From Symbiopectobacterium sp964293225 (GTDB lineage Bacteria; Pseudomonadota; Gammaproteobacteria; Enterobacterales; Enterobacteriaceae), in the NCBI GenBank assembly GCA_964293225.1, contig CAXYYB010000024.1, positions 5,736 through 69,735 of the forward strand: a stretch of 64,000 nucleotides of DNA, in the 5' to 3' direction. Under the pieces are notes generated by a model. It searched no databases and had not been told where the DNA came from. It saw nothing but the letters and a program-made list of their open reading frames with translations. Position 1 is the first letter of the stretch; each line of letters opens with the position of its first letter. Below are positions 36,407-45,184 of this stretch, one piece after another. The position numbers were made by a program, and so were the translations under genes.

Positions 36407-37036
36407 TTACGCTTTATTGATCAGGTGGTGTTGCAAGGCGAAGTGCACCAGCTCAATGGTGGATTCGCATTGCAGCTTGCCAAGCACGTTAGCGCGGTGC
36501 ACGTGCACGGTTTTATGGCTCAGCGCCAGGCGCTCGGCAATGGCTTTGACGCTCACCCCCGCCACCAGCAGATCGAACACCTCGCGCTCACGCGGTGTTA
36601 ATTCATGCAACGCATCTGATTTTTGCGGCGGATGGCGCAAGGCGCGCATCGCATCGGCGCACAGATAAGTGCCGCCTGCGTGCACTGCGCGTAGCGCCTG
36701 CACCAGTTCTTCCGGGCCACAGCGTTTGGTGAGATAACCGCGCGCGCCCGCATCCAGCGCGCTTTGCACAAACGCGGAGGTGTCATAAATGCTGAGGATA
36801 ATGGCGCGAAAATCCGGGCGTTTTTGTCGCAAACGCGCCAGCAGGTTCAGCCCGCTTTCATCGGGCATATCAATATCCATCACCGCCACATCGATATTCA
36901 TGCGCAACAGTGACGACCAAGCGCTGGCGGCCGAGGCATATTGCCCGACCACCTGCATATCAGGCTCGAGTGAAAGCAATTGGGCAAAACCGGAACGTAC
37001 CACGACGTGGTCGTCAATCAGGGCTACATTAATCAT
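36407..37036 (-). CDS. uhpA: UhpA-like response regulator
   Basis: The 209-residue product has a receiver domain (acidic pocket DD8-9, phosphorylated Asp54 in VMDIDMP, Lys in LTKRCG) and a LuxR/NarL-type helix-turn-helix (LTPREREVFDLLVAGVSVKA). It is the same size and order as UhpA. No good ribosome site precedes ATG 37034-37036. It is the first gene of the six-gene series uhpA-uhpB-uhpC-afuA-afuB-afuC, and most likely controls the later part through the palindrome at 34845. Confidence 0.88.
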   Translation of the reverse strand: MINVALIDDHVVVRSGFAQLLSLEPDMQVVGQYASAASAWSSLLRMNIDVAVMDIDMPDESGLNLLARLRQKRPDFRAIILSIYDTSAFVQSALDAGARGYLTKRCGPEELVQALRAVHAGGTYLCADAMRALRHPPQKSDALHELTPREREVFDLLVAGVSVKAIAERLALSHKTVHVHRANVLGKLQCESTIELVHFALQHHLINKA

Positions 37037-37147
37037 GTTGTTGCAACAGTCATGAAAACTTTCTGCATCATGCGCAGGAAAACACTGTTACAGCAACCAG
37101 CAATCGATAAATTGTCGGAGGGTTAACACTATTTGCTGGGCTTGGGG

Positions 37148-37546
37148 TTAGCAGCCGCATAGCGAAGGGCGTTCTGCCTGCCCCTGACTGCCTTCTGTGG
37201 GGTAGCCATCCCGTTTCCACCAGTCCAGTCCGCCAATCAGTTCTTTGACTTCAAACCCCAGCATTAACAACTTAAGCGCGGTCTGTGTCGAACCATTGCA
37301 GCCAATACCGTCGCAGTAGCAAATATAGAGTGCCGATTTGTCCAATGCCGTGGTGGTGTCAAACGAGAGTGAACGATGAGGCAGATTGATGGCATCGGGA
37401 ATATGTTCGATCTGATAATAACTGTGTTGCCGACCATCAACCACCACCAGGTTCCTGCCTTGCTGGCGCGCTGCGTGCAGATCGGCGGCGTCAATTTCGA
37501 ACGTCAATTTTTGCTGGTAGTAGTTAATTTGCGCAGTGATAGACAT
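37148..37546 (-). CDS. Rhodanese-domain protein
   Basis: The 132-residue product is a single rhodanese (sulfurtransferase) domain: VVVDGRQHSYYQIEHIPDAINLP gives the CH2A-like motif, and YCDGIGCNGSTQTA is the active-site loop with catalytic Cys78. It ends in a Cys-rich tail (SLCGC). No signal peptide. Such proteins move sulfur or detoxify cyanide; the true acceptor is unknown. Next to a MocR regulator on the same strand but 109 bases away, with no obvious operon partner. Confidence 0.85.
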   Translation of the reverse strand: MSITAQINYYQQKLTFEIDAADLHAARQQGRNLVVVDGRQHSYYQIEHIPDAINLPHRSLSFDTTTALDKSALYICYCDGIGCNGSTQTALKLLMLGFEVKELIGGLDWWKRDGYPTEGSQGQAERPSLCGC

Positions 37547-37655
37547 GGTTTTCCCCTTTTATGACGTGATGTAGCACAACGAGCGCAGATAGGCGCCCTT
37601 GCCATAGGGGGAAAATAGCAGGTCTGTTAATGCGGTAAATTCAATTGTTTTTCAG

Positions 37656-39197
37656 TCATATGAAGTTTTTTTTGAGGACGCTTGCCAACGTCTTCACGGC
37701 GATCTCCAGTTCATAGGGCGTATGGGCGGCGAATCCCATCAGAAAGCCGGTGCGGTGTTGATGCAAGGCGGAGAGCGTCGAGAGCCCGAGCAGGTCAACA
37801 CCCGCCTGGCGAGCGCATTCAACGGCCTCTCGTTCGGGGATAGCGCGGATAAACACGCAGGGCATCTGCATGCCGCCGCTGGGCACCAAGGGCTCCACAA
37901 CATCCACCAGGTGCTGTCGCACCAGCCGCGCCAACACATCGCGACGCTCGGCATACAGCAGGCGCATAGTGCGGACATGGGCACCAAAGTGGCCATCTTC
38001 GATAAAGCGCGCCAGAGTGAGTTGGGGGATGGGGGCGCTGTGGCCGTCCAGCAGGGTGCGGGCCACGGTCATGGGAGCCACCAGTGACGGCGGCAACACC
38101 ATGTAGCCGATACGCAGGCCGGGAAACAGGGATTTGGTGAAGGTGCCTATGTAGATCGTGCGTTCGTGCAGGTCCAGCCCTTGTACGCAGGCGGTAGGTT
38201 TGCCCGCATAGTGGAACTCGCTGTCGTAATCGTCTTCGATGATCCAGCTCTGGCGCTGTCTGGCCCACTCAATGACGGCCAGCCGTCTGTCCAGAGACAG
38301 CGTTGCACCGGAAGGAAACTGGTGTGACGGCGTCAGGAACACTGCTCTGGGCGAGATGTCTGACGCGGCAGCGGCGCTAAACAGCTGGTCCACTCTTACG
38401 CCATCGGCATCCAGTGGTACGGGTACGCTGATGAGGCCCGCCGCATCGAACGCTTTGCGTGCGCCGTGATAAGCCGGGTCCTCGAGAAGAATTTTGTCGC
38501 CCACATCGAGCAAGACTTGGGCACACAGCGTCAATGCCTGCTGGGAACTGGTCAGTATCAGCACCCGCTCGGGCGTTGCACGCGCGCCGCGCTCCAGATT
38601 AACGTGATTGGCAATCGCCCGACGCAGAGGCTCCATGCCTTGCGGTGGGCTGTGCAGCAATGCCCGCGTGCCATATTCTTTCAACACCTGCCGTTCCAGC
38701 CGCTCCCAGACGGCGAGTGGGAAACTGCGCGTTTCCGGCACGCCCGGAGCAAAAGGGCGAGAGATAAGAAAATCGCGCACGCCGCCGCCCTGAAACATGG
38801 TGCTACCACGCTGGCTCAGGCGCGGCGTCTCGCTATCCGCCTGCGCGCGCCGAGGTTTACCGCGACCCGGCAAACGCCGTGTCCGTTCAGAGACAAAACT
38901 GCCACTGCCCACACGCCGCTCAATAAAACCCTCCGCGTGTAACTGCCCGTAGGCCGATTCGATGGTGTCGCGGGAAACGCCCAGCGATGTCGCTAACGCG
39001 CGCGATGCGGGTAATGGCTTGCCCACATCTAAAACGCCATCAAGGATCAACTGGCGTACTGCCCGCTGTATGCGCACGTGCAGCGGCAGGGCGCGCTGTG
39101 CCGGATCGCTGATCCAGGCTTTGACCGACTCAAGCTGAGCATGTTTGAACAATTGGTCTGCATCTCTTTGGCTAATTGGTGGGGTGATCCGTGCCAT
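37656..39197 (-). CDS. MocR-family transcription regulator (GntR HTH plus aminotransferase domain)
   Basis: The 513-residue product starts with a winged-helix GntR domain (residues 30-105; LPASRALATSLGVSRDTIESAYGQLHAEGFI) joined by a linker to a fold-type I aminotransferase domain (residues 150-510) with the PLP lysine in GTFTKSLFPGLRIGY and DDYDSEF. The family includes PdxR, GabR and relatives, which sense PLP or an amino compound. It is divergent from the PLP-binding protein and SHMT genes, so it probably controls them. A pair of TACAACC direct repeats lies in the shared 79-bp gap. Confidence 0.92.
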   Translation of the reverse strand: MARITPPISQRDADQLFKHAQLESVKAWISDPAQRALPLHVRIQRAVRQLILDGVLDVGKPLPASRALATSLGVSRDTIESAYGQLHAEGFIERRVGSGSFVSERTRRLPGRGKPRRAQADSETPRLSQRGSTMFQGGGVRDFLISRPFAPGVPETRSFPLAVWERLERQVLKEYGTRALLHSPPQGMEPLRRAIANHVNLERGARATPERVLILTSSQQALTLCAQVLLDVGDKILLEDPAYHGARKAFDAAGLISVPVPLDADGVRVDQLFSAAAASDISPRAVFLTPSHQFPSGATLSLDRRLAVIEWARQRQSWIIEDDYDSEFHYAGKPTACVQGLDLHERTIYIGTFTKSLFPGLRIGYMVLPPSLVAPMTVARTLLDGHSAPIPQLTLARFIEDGHFGAHVRTMRLLYAERRDVLARLVRQHLVDVVEPLVPSGGMQMPCVFIRAIPEREAVECARQAGVDLLGLSTLSALHQHRTGFLMGFAAHTPYELEIAVKTLASVLKKNFI

Positions 39198-39218
39198 TTT
39201 AGCGCTATAAATACTGGG

Positions 39219-39241
39219 TACAACCGCTACGCGCTACAACC
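39219..39241. promoter_or_regulatory. Direct repeats in the MocR divergent promoter
   Basis: TACAACC occurs at 39219-39225 and 39235-39241, 16 bases apart, following a TATAAAT at 39206. Paired direct repeats are the usual MocR-type operator, so autoregulation and control of the divergent operon are likely. Confidence 0.4.
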
Positions 39242-39276
39242 CGTTTGTTCCCTTTTTCAGGAGTTAACGTCAGGTC

Positions 39277-40098
39277 ATGTCATCTTCTACTTCACACGCA
39301 TCGCTGCCTGAGAGCACGCAGACCCATCACGATCGCCACGGCCTTTATCCTGAAGCCACGAGCGTTGAGGATTTCCGACACAATCTGGCGGCGGTGCAGA
39401 CGCGCATTGCTGCTGCCTGCCAGCGCGTGGGGCGCGATCCTGCCACGGTGCGCCTGCTGCCAGTCAGCAAGACCAAACCCGAGAGCAACCTGCGACTGGC
39501 GTATGCGGCGGGGTGCCGCATGCTGGGTGAAAACAAGGTGCAGGAGGCGTTGGGCAAGTGGGAGGCCATGCAGGATCTGAGCGATTTGCACTGGTCGGTC
39601 ATCGGCCATTTGCAAACCAATAAGGCTCGGCTGGTGGCGCGTTTCGCCACCGAATTTCAGGCGTTGGACAGCCTGAAACTCGCCGAAGCGCTGGATCGCC
39701 GTTTGCAACATGAAGGACGCTCGCTGGATGTGTTTGTGCAAGTTAACACCTCCGGTGAAGCGAGCAAATATGGCCTTGCGCCCGAGGATGTACCGGCATT
39801 TATTCAGGCACTGCCTGCGTTCACGGCATTACGGGTGCGTGGATTGATGACGCTGGCGCGCTTTTCCAGTGAGGCGGAGCGTGTACGCGAATGCTTTGTG
39901 CTGTTGCGCACCCTGCGCGACCGCTTGCGGCAGAGCGCTCCCGCAACGATTGCGCTGGATGCGTTATCGATGGGGATGTCGGGCGATTTTGAGATAGCGA
40001 TCGAAGAGGGGGCTACCGTAGTGCGCGTTGGACAGGCCATCTTCGGTGCGCGCGCGCTGCCTGACAGCCATTTTTGGCCCGGAGAAGCATTGCAATAA
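39277..40098 (+). CDS. PLP-homeostasis protein (PLPBP/YggS family)
   Basis: The 273-residue product is an alanine-racemase-fold protein of the YggS family; the PLP lysine is Lys65 in LLPVSKTKP, and GENKVQEALGKW, HWSVIGHLQTNKAR and MGMSGDFEIAIEEGATVVRVGQAIFG are conserved. It has an N-terminal extension of about 30 residues relative to E. coli YggS, so it is probably a paralog rather than the housekeeping copy. It is cotranscribed with a second SHMT gene 56 bases downstream, pointing to a PLP-linked pathway. Confidence 0.9.
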   Translation: MSSSTSHASLPESTQTHHDRHGLYPEATSVEDFRHNLAAVQTRIAAACQRVGRDPATVRLLPVSKTKPESNLRLAYAAGCRMLGENKVQEALGKWEAMQDLSDLHWSVIGHLQTNKARLVARFATEFQALDSLKLAEALDRRLQHEGRSLDVFVQVNTSGEASKYGLAPEDVPAFIQALPAFTALRVRGLMTLARFSSEAERVRECFVLLRTLRDRLRQSAPATIALDALSMGMSGDFEIAIEEGATVVRVGQAIFGARALPDSHFWPGEALQ

Positions 40099-40154
40099 TA
40101 CCGGTCTGCCATTGATGCATTGAACACCACTATTTTAATTGAGAGGACCTTGCC

Positions 40155-41426
40155 ATGTATGACGCTTCCCTTACCCTGACCGATGTCGATCCTGAACTGG
40201 CGGATGCCATCCTGAATGAAGAACGTCGTCAGGAAGAACACGTCGAACTGATTGCTTCTGAGAACTACGCCAGCCCGTTGGTGATGGCTATCCAAAATTC
40301 GGTGTTCACCAACAAATACGCCGAAGGTTACCCAGGCAAGCGCTATTACAGCGGCTGCGAGTTTGTTGATGTGGCGGAGCGGTTAGCCATCGAGCGCGCC
40401 AAAGCACTGTTCGACTGCGATTATGCCAATGTGCAGCCCCATGCGGGCGCTCAAGCGAATGCGGCGGTGTTTCTGGCACTCATCAACCCCGGTGATACCG
40501 TCATGGGCATGAACCTGGCGCAGGGGGGGCACCTGACACACGGCAATCCGTCCAACTTCTCGGGCCGCCACTACAAGATTGTGCCCTATGGGCTCGATCC
40601 CGCGACCGGGCTTATCGACTATGACGAGATGGAGCGCATTGCGCTGGAAACCCGTCCGAAAATGTTGATCGGCGGTTTTTCTGCCTATTCGCGCCACAAA
40701 GACTGGGCACGGATGCGCGCTATCGCCGATAAAGTCGGCGCGGTGTTTTGGGTGGATATGGCGCACGTTGCCGGTCTGGTCGCGGCGGGGGAATACCCCA
40801 ATCCATTACCCTATGCTCACGTCGTCACCAGTACCACCCATAAAACCCTGCGCGGTCCGCGCGGTGGCATCATCCTTGCCAAAGGGCAGAGTGAGGATTT
40901 TTACAAGAAGCTCAATGCTGCCGTATTCCCCGGCATTCAGGGCGGGCCGTTGATGCACGTGATCGCTGCCAAGGCTTTGGCGTTCAAGGAGGCGCTACGC
41001 CCTGAGTTTACCGCCTACCAGCGCCAGGTGGTGACCAATGCCCGTGCCATGGCGGCGGTGGTGCAGCAGCGTGGCTACAAGATTGTCTCGGGCGGCACGG
41101 ATAACCATCTGATGCTGATAGACCTTTCCGATCGTGCTTACACCGGCAAAGAGGCCGATGCGGCGCTGGGTGATGCGTATATCACCGTGAATAAAAACTC
41201 CGTGCCGAACGATCCCCGTTCGCCGTTTGTCACCTCCGGGCTGCGCATTGGCACACCGGCAGTGACCACGCGCGGTTTTGGCGTCACCGAATGCGAGCAA
41301 CTGGCCGGCTGGCTGTGCGATGTGCTGGATGCGTTGGAACACGACGAAAGCATGCAGAGGACGGTGCGCGATCGGGTGCGTAAGCAGGTGGTGGATCTGT
41401 GCTGTTGCCATCCGGTGTACCGATAG
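40155..41426 (+). CDS. Serine hydroxymethyltransferase paralog
   Basis: The 423-residue product has the SHMT signature: PLP lysine 230 in VVTSTTHKTLRGPRGG, the substrate loop ASENYASPLVMAIQ and YAEGYPGKRYYSGCEFVD. It is clearly similar to GlyA but diverges at the C-terminus (ends VVDLCCCHPVYR) and lies in an unusual place next to MocR and PLPBP genes, so it is likely a second copy. It may convert serine and glycine with tetrahydrofolate, or act as an aldolase on another beta-hydroxy amino acid. ATG 40155 is preceded by GAGAGG. Confidence 0.88.
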   Translation: MYDASLTLTDVDPELADAILNEERRQEEHVELIASENYASPLVMAIQNSVFTNKYAEGYPGKRYYSGCEFVDVAERLAIERAKALFDCDYANVQPHAGAQANAAVFLALINPGDTVMGMNLAQGGHLTHGNPSNFSGRHYKIVPYGLDPATGLIDYDEMERIALETRPKMLIGGFSAYSRHKDWARMRAIADKVGAVFWVDMAHVAGLVAAGEYPNPLPYAHVVTSTTHKTLRGPRGGIILAKGQSEDFYKKLNAAVFPGIQGGPLMHVIAAKALAFKEALRPEFTAYQRQVVTNARAMAAVVQQRGYKIVSGGTDNHLMLIDLSDRAYTGKEADAALGDAYITVNKNSVPNDPRSPFVTSGLRIGTPAVTTRGFGVTECEQLAGWLCDVLDALEHDESMQRTVRDRVRKQVVDLCCCHPVYR

Positions 41427-41504
41427 TCGCTGTACACCGTGCGCTGCGTTGAAAAGGATAACGGCGGCTGCTATAACGGGAGCATCAAGGCAGCCGGGTG
41501 GCGT

Positions 41505-42377
41505 ATGGACAGCAAAGTACTGAAGCACTTTTTAAAAATCGTCCAGTTAGGTTCGCTGACGGCGGCGGCGGATGACGCTTGTCTGACGGTTCAGGCGCTG
41601 GCGGCGCAAATCAAAAAACTGGAACAGCAGATGGGGCTTCGGTTGCTCAACCGTACCAACAAGGGTGTGTCGCTGACCCCGGAGGGTCAGCAGATGCTGC
41701 CAGAAATCACGGCAATGGTCAGAACGGCTGAGCAACTGCAACGCAAGGTGGATCAACTGCGCCAGCATGCGCCCACCACGCTGCATATTGCGCTGAACAG
41801 CACGTTTTCACTGGATATTAACCACTGCATCATGAATTTTATGATGGATACGCTGCACGGTTACCGCATCATATTCAGCAGTTCTGAATCGCCGGAAAAC
41901 CTGACCAAGCTGGCCAGTGGCGATGCCGATATGGCGGTGGTGATCGGTTGTCCGGCGCACTGTGATGACCCCATGTACCTGATTGACGCGCTGAAGGTGC
42001 CGATCGTGGCCGCGATGGCGCCGGGCACCCTGCTTGCACAGGCACCATTGATTAAACCGGTGGCAGAGTGCGCTTATTCCCGTGTGTTCGATCGCTTTGT
42101 TGCTCTGCATCAGCCGTGGGTGCAGGGGAAAGCGGTTTACGATTCCGGCAGTGAACAAGTCAGTATGTCATTAATGAAAAGTAGGGGCGGCGTGGGTATG
42201 GTGTCGCAAGCGATCGCTGATGCGCACCACCTGACGGTAGTACCGGATTTCAGGGATGCGCTGGATGTGTATCTGGTGATGAAAAACCCCTTACTCTCTG
42301 AGCAAGATATCGCGGCGCTCAATATGTTGCTCGCGTTGCCGACGGCAAACGTACCGCCGGCATTGGCATGGGGTTAG
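41505..42377 (+). CDS. LysR-family transcription regulator
   Basis: The 290-residue product has an N-terminal winged helix (residues 3-62: LKHFLKIVQLGSLTAAADDACLTVQALAAQIKKLEQQMG...) and a substrate-binding co-inducer domain. ATG 41505 is used since the family starts at that point; there is no strong ribosome site. It stands 78 bases after the SHMT paralog in the same direction and converges with the TonB receptor gene by a 4-base stop overlap. The target and effector are not evident. The closest resemblance is to NAC-like/Cbl-like regulators, but no assignment is made. Confidence 0.85.
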   Translation: MDSKVLKHFLKIVQLGSLTAAADDACLTVQALAAQIKKLEQQMGLRLLNRTNKGVSLTPEGQQMLPEITAMVRTAEQLQRKVDQLRQHAPTTLHIALNSTFSLDINHCIMNFMMDTLHGYRIIFSSSESPENLTKLASGDADMAVVIGCPAHCDDPMYLIDALKVPIVAAMAPGTLLAQAPLIKPVAECAYSRVFDRFVALHQPWVQGKAVYDSGSEQVSMSLMKSRGGVGMVSQAIADAHHLTVVPDFRDALDVYLVMKNPLLSEQDIAALNMLLALPTANVPPALAWG

Positions 42378-44371
42378 AACGTCACATTAATTTTTCCCCA
42401 GAAGGTTCTTCCCGGCTCATTCACGGTGGTATTGGAGGAGTAGCCAAAGCTGCTGTTACCTGCCAGATTCAGGTGCTCGCTGTAGGCGGTATTAAACAGG
42501 TTATCGACGCCTGCGCTGACTTTCACCTGCTCGGTCACTTTATACGTCAGATTGGCAGAGAAGATGGCGAAACCGCTGCTGCTGCCAAAATCTTTACCGA
42601 CCACGTTGCCTTCATTAACCGCTAACCGATTCTGGCTGCTGACCAGCCGCAGCAAGCCACCGCTGCTCCAGTTGCCAGATTCCCAGGAGAGCCCTAAGCG
42701 CGTTTCCAGCGGCGGAATTTGCGGCAGTGGTCGACCGTTTGAACGGTTTTCGGCCCAGGAATACGCCAGGCTGGCATCGGTTTTCCAATGATCGGTCAAC
42801 TGATAGCTCAAGCCAGTTTCACCGCCCATGGTGAGTGCATTGACGTTATCCGCCTGGCTTATGCGGGCATTGTTGGCATCGTAGCGAAACAGAATAAAAT
42901 CATTCACCCGTCCTATATAGGCCGATACCCAGCTTGTCAATCGCTCACCTTTGTATTGTGCGCCGATATCCAGCTGGGTGGTTTTCTCCGTTTTCAGGTT
43001 ATCGAATGCGCTGGCGCTACCTCCCGGCCCGTAAGTGGGTGAAAACAGCTCCCAGTAATCGGGGAAACGCGTGGTGTAGCCTACCCCGGCATAAACCATC
43101 ACCGGCAGCGAGGCGACGGAATGCTCTACGCGCAGGAAGCCCGCAGGCAGCGTGGCGCTGCGGCTGGGGTGTTCTGCTATGGTGAAGTTATCGACCTGCG
43201 CGCGATCCAGTCGGGTACCGACAATAACCTTGTTTTGTGCGCTGGCCTCCCAGGTCAGTTCACCGAACAGGCCGTAATTGTGGAAACGGGCATCTTTATC
43301 CCAACGGCCGTTGTCCAAACTGCGGTGGGTATTCAACTGGGTATCGACACCCGTTTGAAGTTGGTAATCCTGCCACAGCCAGGTGGTCATCATCCTGCCG
43401 CCGACGGTGCGGCGATCCAGACGCATTGCCATCGGCATCGACATCCCCATGCCACCCATTGACATACTGCTCGGCGTGCGCAAACTGAAGTTATCCATCA
43501 CGTGGTCGGCATAGTTGTAATAGGCACTGGCTTCGAACTTGTCGAGCAGGGTGCCAATGTTGCTCTTTTCAAAACGCAGACCCAGGCTTTCGCGCTTAAA
43601 CTGCGAGCCATCCATGCCGCGCCCCGCGTAGCGCGCTTCGCCATCGCCCTTGCCGGCGGAGAGTTCCAGCAGGGTATCTTTATCCGGTGTCCATCCCAGT
43701 GCGATATCGCTGTTCCACTTATCCCACTTTGAGGGCACGCGGCGGTTGTCACCGTCCTTGTAGTCATTAGCGCGGGATTTATTGCCGGTCAGTCGCAGAT
43801 ACCCCTGTTCGTTGCCGACGCTGATATCGGCATTTTGATCCCAGCGGCGATTGGAGGCCGCCAGCAGGCTGACATTTCCTTTGACGCCCGCCTGCGTGAA
43901 CTGGGGCGGTAACCGCTCGAAGCGCAGCGTGCCCGCAGAGTTACCCGGCCCCCACAACACGCTCTGTGGCCCCTTGATGAGTGTGAGTACATCGTAACTT
44001 TCCGGCGAAATATAAGAGCTGGGTGCGTCCATACGCGCCGGGCAGGCACCGAGCATTTCGCCATCGTTGGTGAGCAGCCGCAAACGCGATCCGAACATAC
44101 CGCGAAACACCGGATCTCCGTTGGTACCGCCATTGCGAATTTGACTAAAGCCGGGGATGGTTTTCAGATAATCTGACCCATCGCTGGCGGGGACGGGTTG
44201 GCGCGGCGTTTTGGGGGAGGTCACTATGGTTAACGGCGAATAGACCGGAGCCGTCACCGTCATGACATCTCCTTCATCATGGTGGTGTGTGCTTTCTTCG
44301 CTGGCCGTGGCCTGAAGTGGTAAGGTGCAAAACACCGCCAGTGATGTGGTTAACATTTTAGTTTTGTTCAT
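42374..44371 (-). CDS. TonB-dependent receptor, copper-receptor (OprC/NosA) type
   Basis: The 665-residue product has a signal peptide (MNKTKMLTTSLAVFCTLPLQ, cleavage after ATA), a plug domain (residues 30-160) and a 22-strand barrel ending NEPGRTFWGKINVTF. A His-rich start of the mature protein (STHHHDEGD) and a Met-rich loop (MGMSMPMAM) recall the copper receptors OprC and NosA. The neighbour DUF2946 gene is a usual partner of this subfamily. However, the operon has a Fur box upstream (45032-45050), so iron or siderophore dependence is possible. Start ATG 44369-44371 follows AGGTG. Confidence 0.85.
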   Translation of the reverse strand: MNKTKMLTTSLAVFCTLPLQATASEESTHHHDEGDVMTVTAPVYSPLTIVTSPKTPRQPVPASDGSDYLKTIPGFSQIRNGGTNGDPVFRGMFGSRLRLLTNDGEMLGACPARMDAPSSYISPESYDVLTLIKGPQSVLWGPGNSAGTLRFERLPPQFTQAGVKGNVSLLAASNRRWDQNADISVGNEQGYLRLTGNKSRANDYKDGDNRRVPSKWDKWNSDIALGWTPDKDTLLELSAGKGDGEARYAGRGMDGSQFKRESLGLRFEKSNIGTLLDKFEASAYYNYADHVMDNFSLRTPSSMSMGGMGMSMPMAMRLDRRTVGGRMMTTWLWQDYQLQTGVDTQLNTHRSLDNGRWDKDARFHNYGLFGELTWEASAQNKVIVGTRLDRAQVDNFTIAEHPSRSATLPAGFLRVEHSVASLPVMVYAGVGYTTRFPDYWELFSPTYGPGGSASAFDNLKTEKTTQLDIGAQYKGERLTSWVSAYIGRVNDFILFRYDANNARISQADNVNALTMGGETGLSYQLTDHWKTDASLAYSWAENRSNGRPLPQIPPLETRLGLSWESGNWSSGGLLRLVSSQNRLAVNEGNVVGKDFGSSSGFAIFSANLTYKVTEQVKVSAGVDNLFNTAYSEHLNLAGNSSFGYSSNTTVNEPGRTFWGKINVTF

Positions 44372-44578
44372 TATTTTCACCTGTATTCGATCGTGCGTAT
44401 GACAAACGCCACGATCGGGAGCCACCTGATCCCGGTGGATAAAAAAGATATGCCGTTGCGAAAAGGCGGATGCGCCTTTCGAACGCGATGAAATCTCCCC
44501 ATCCCATAAGCGCGAGCGTTACGGGCATGACGTGTCCACGGTGTTACTCCGATAACCGGTTACTGTGGAAAAGGAAAT

Positions 44579-44974
44579 TTATGCTGTGGGCGACAGATGA
44601 AAGCGTGGCGGCGCACGCGGAAGATGCGTGGCATCAAGCGGAGGGCAACGTGGCGGTAAAACGCGGGGTAGCGGCGGTGCCCGAGCTAGCAGGACCATCA
44701 GCCACACCATAGGGATAAAGATCCCGACGATAAAGGGCACGTGCACCAGCAATTCACAGTAGCCGCAGGCGAATCCTTCTTCCTGCATCATGGCGGCGTG
44801 ATGATGTGCCGCAGGCGTTGCACTGTGATGATTCATTGCCATTTGGTGCGTTTGCGGTAACGGCATCCGCTCGGCGCGCCCCTTTGATATCACCGGAGCG
44901 ACAAACAGCAGCAGCACTGCCAGTAATGCCAGGCAGGCTGCGCTTTTTTGTGCCGTTGCGTGTGAAACCATCAT
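44579..44974 (-). CDS. DUF2946 family protein
   Basis: The 131-residue product has an N-terminal hydrophobic segment (CLALLAVLLLFVAPVIS) and then a Met/His-rich region (HQMAMNHHSATPAAHHHAAMM) followed by the family motif ACGYCELLVHVP and a second hydrophobic segment. DUF2946 proteins occur next to copper-type TonB receptors and are thought to handle copper in the periplasm. The Fur box 58 bases before ATG and the 207-base distance to the receptor suggest one operon. The C-terminal tail is proline-rich and unlike the family, so it may be variable. Confidence 0.7.
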   Translation of the reverse strand: MMVSHATAQKSAACLALLAVLLLFVAPVISKGRAERMPLPQTHQMAMNHHSATPAAHHHAAMMQEEGFACGYCELLVHVPFIVGIFIPMVWLMVLLARAPPLPRVLPPRCPPLDATHLPRAPPRFHLSPTA

Positions 44975-45031
44975 TGGAGCCAGAGAAACCAGAGTGGGAA
45001 AAGAGGCGTAGTTTATCGCAGGAACAGTGAT

Positions 45032-45050
45032 GAGAATGAGAAATATTATC
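45032..45050. promoter_or_regulatory. Fur box upstream of the DUF2946/TonB receptor operon
   Basis: GAGAATGAGAAATATTATC matches the 19-bp Fur consensus GATAATGATAATCATTATC at 15 positions, in the 210-bp gap between the DUF2946 gene (minus) and the TetR gene (plus). An iron-responsive operator is likely for the minus-strand operon. Confidence 0.65.
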
Positions 45051-45184
45051 TCATATTATCGATTTCTTGCTTTATGTCATACTGGGTTGAGCCTTGCTGT
45101 ATCAGACAGAGCCTTCCTTGCCGGCCATAGTGAAATTAGGGTCATGGGTGTATGATTTTAACCGTTGGATCTCAGGAGGCTAAT

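Noticed and set aside
44372..44578. Cobalamin-type riboswitch before the TonB receptor
   Set aside because: The 207-bp leader lacks the conserved B12-box pattern; only a ribosome site was recognisable.
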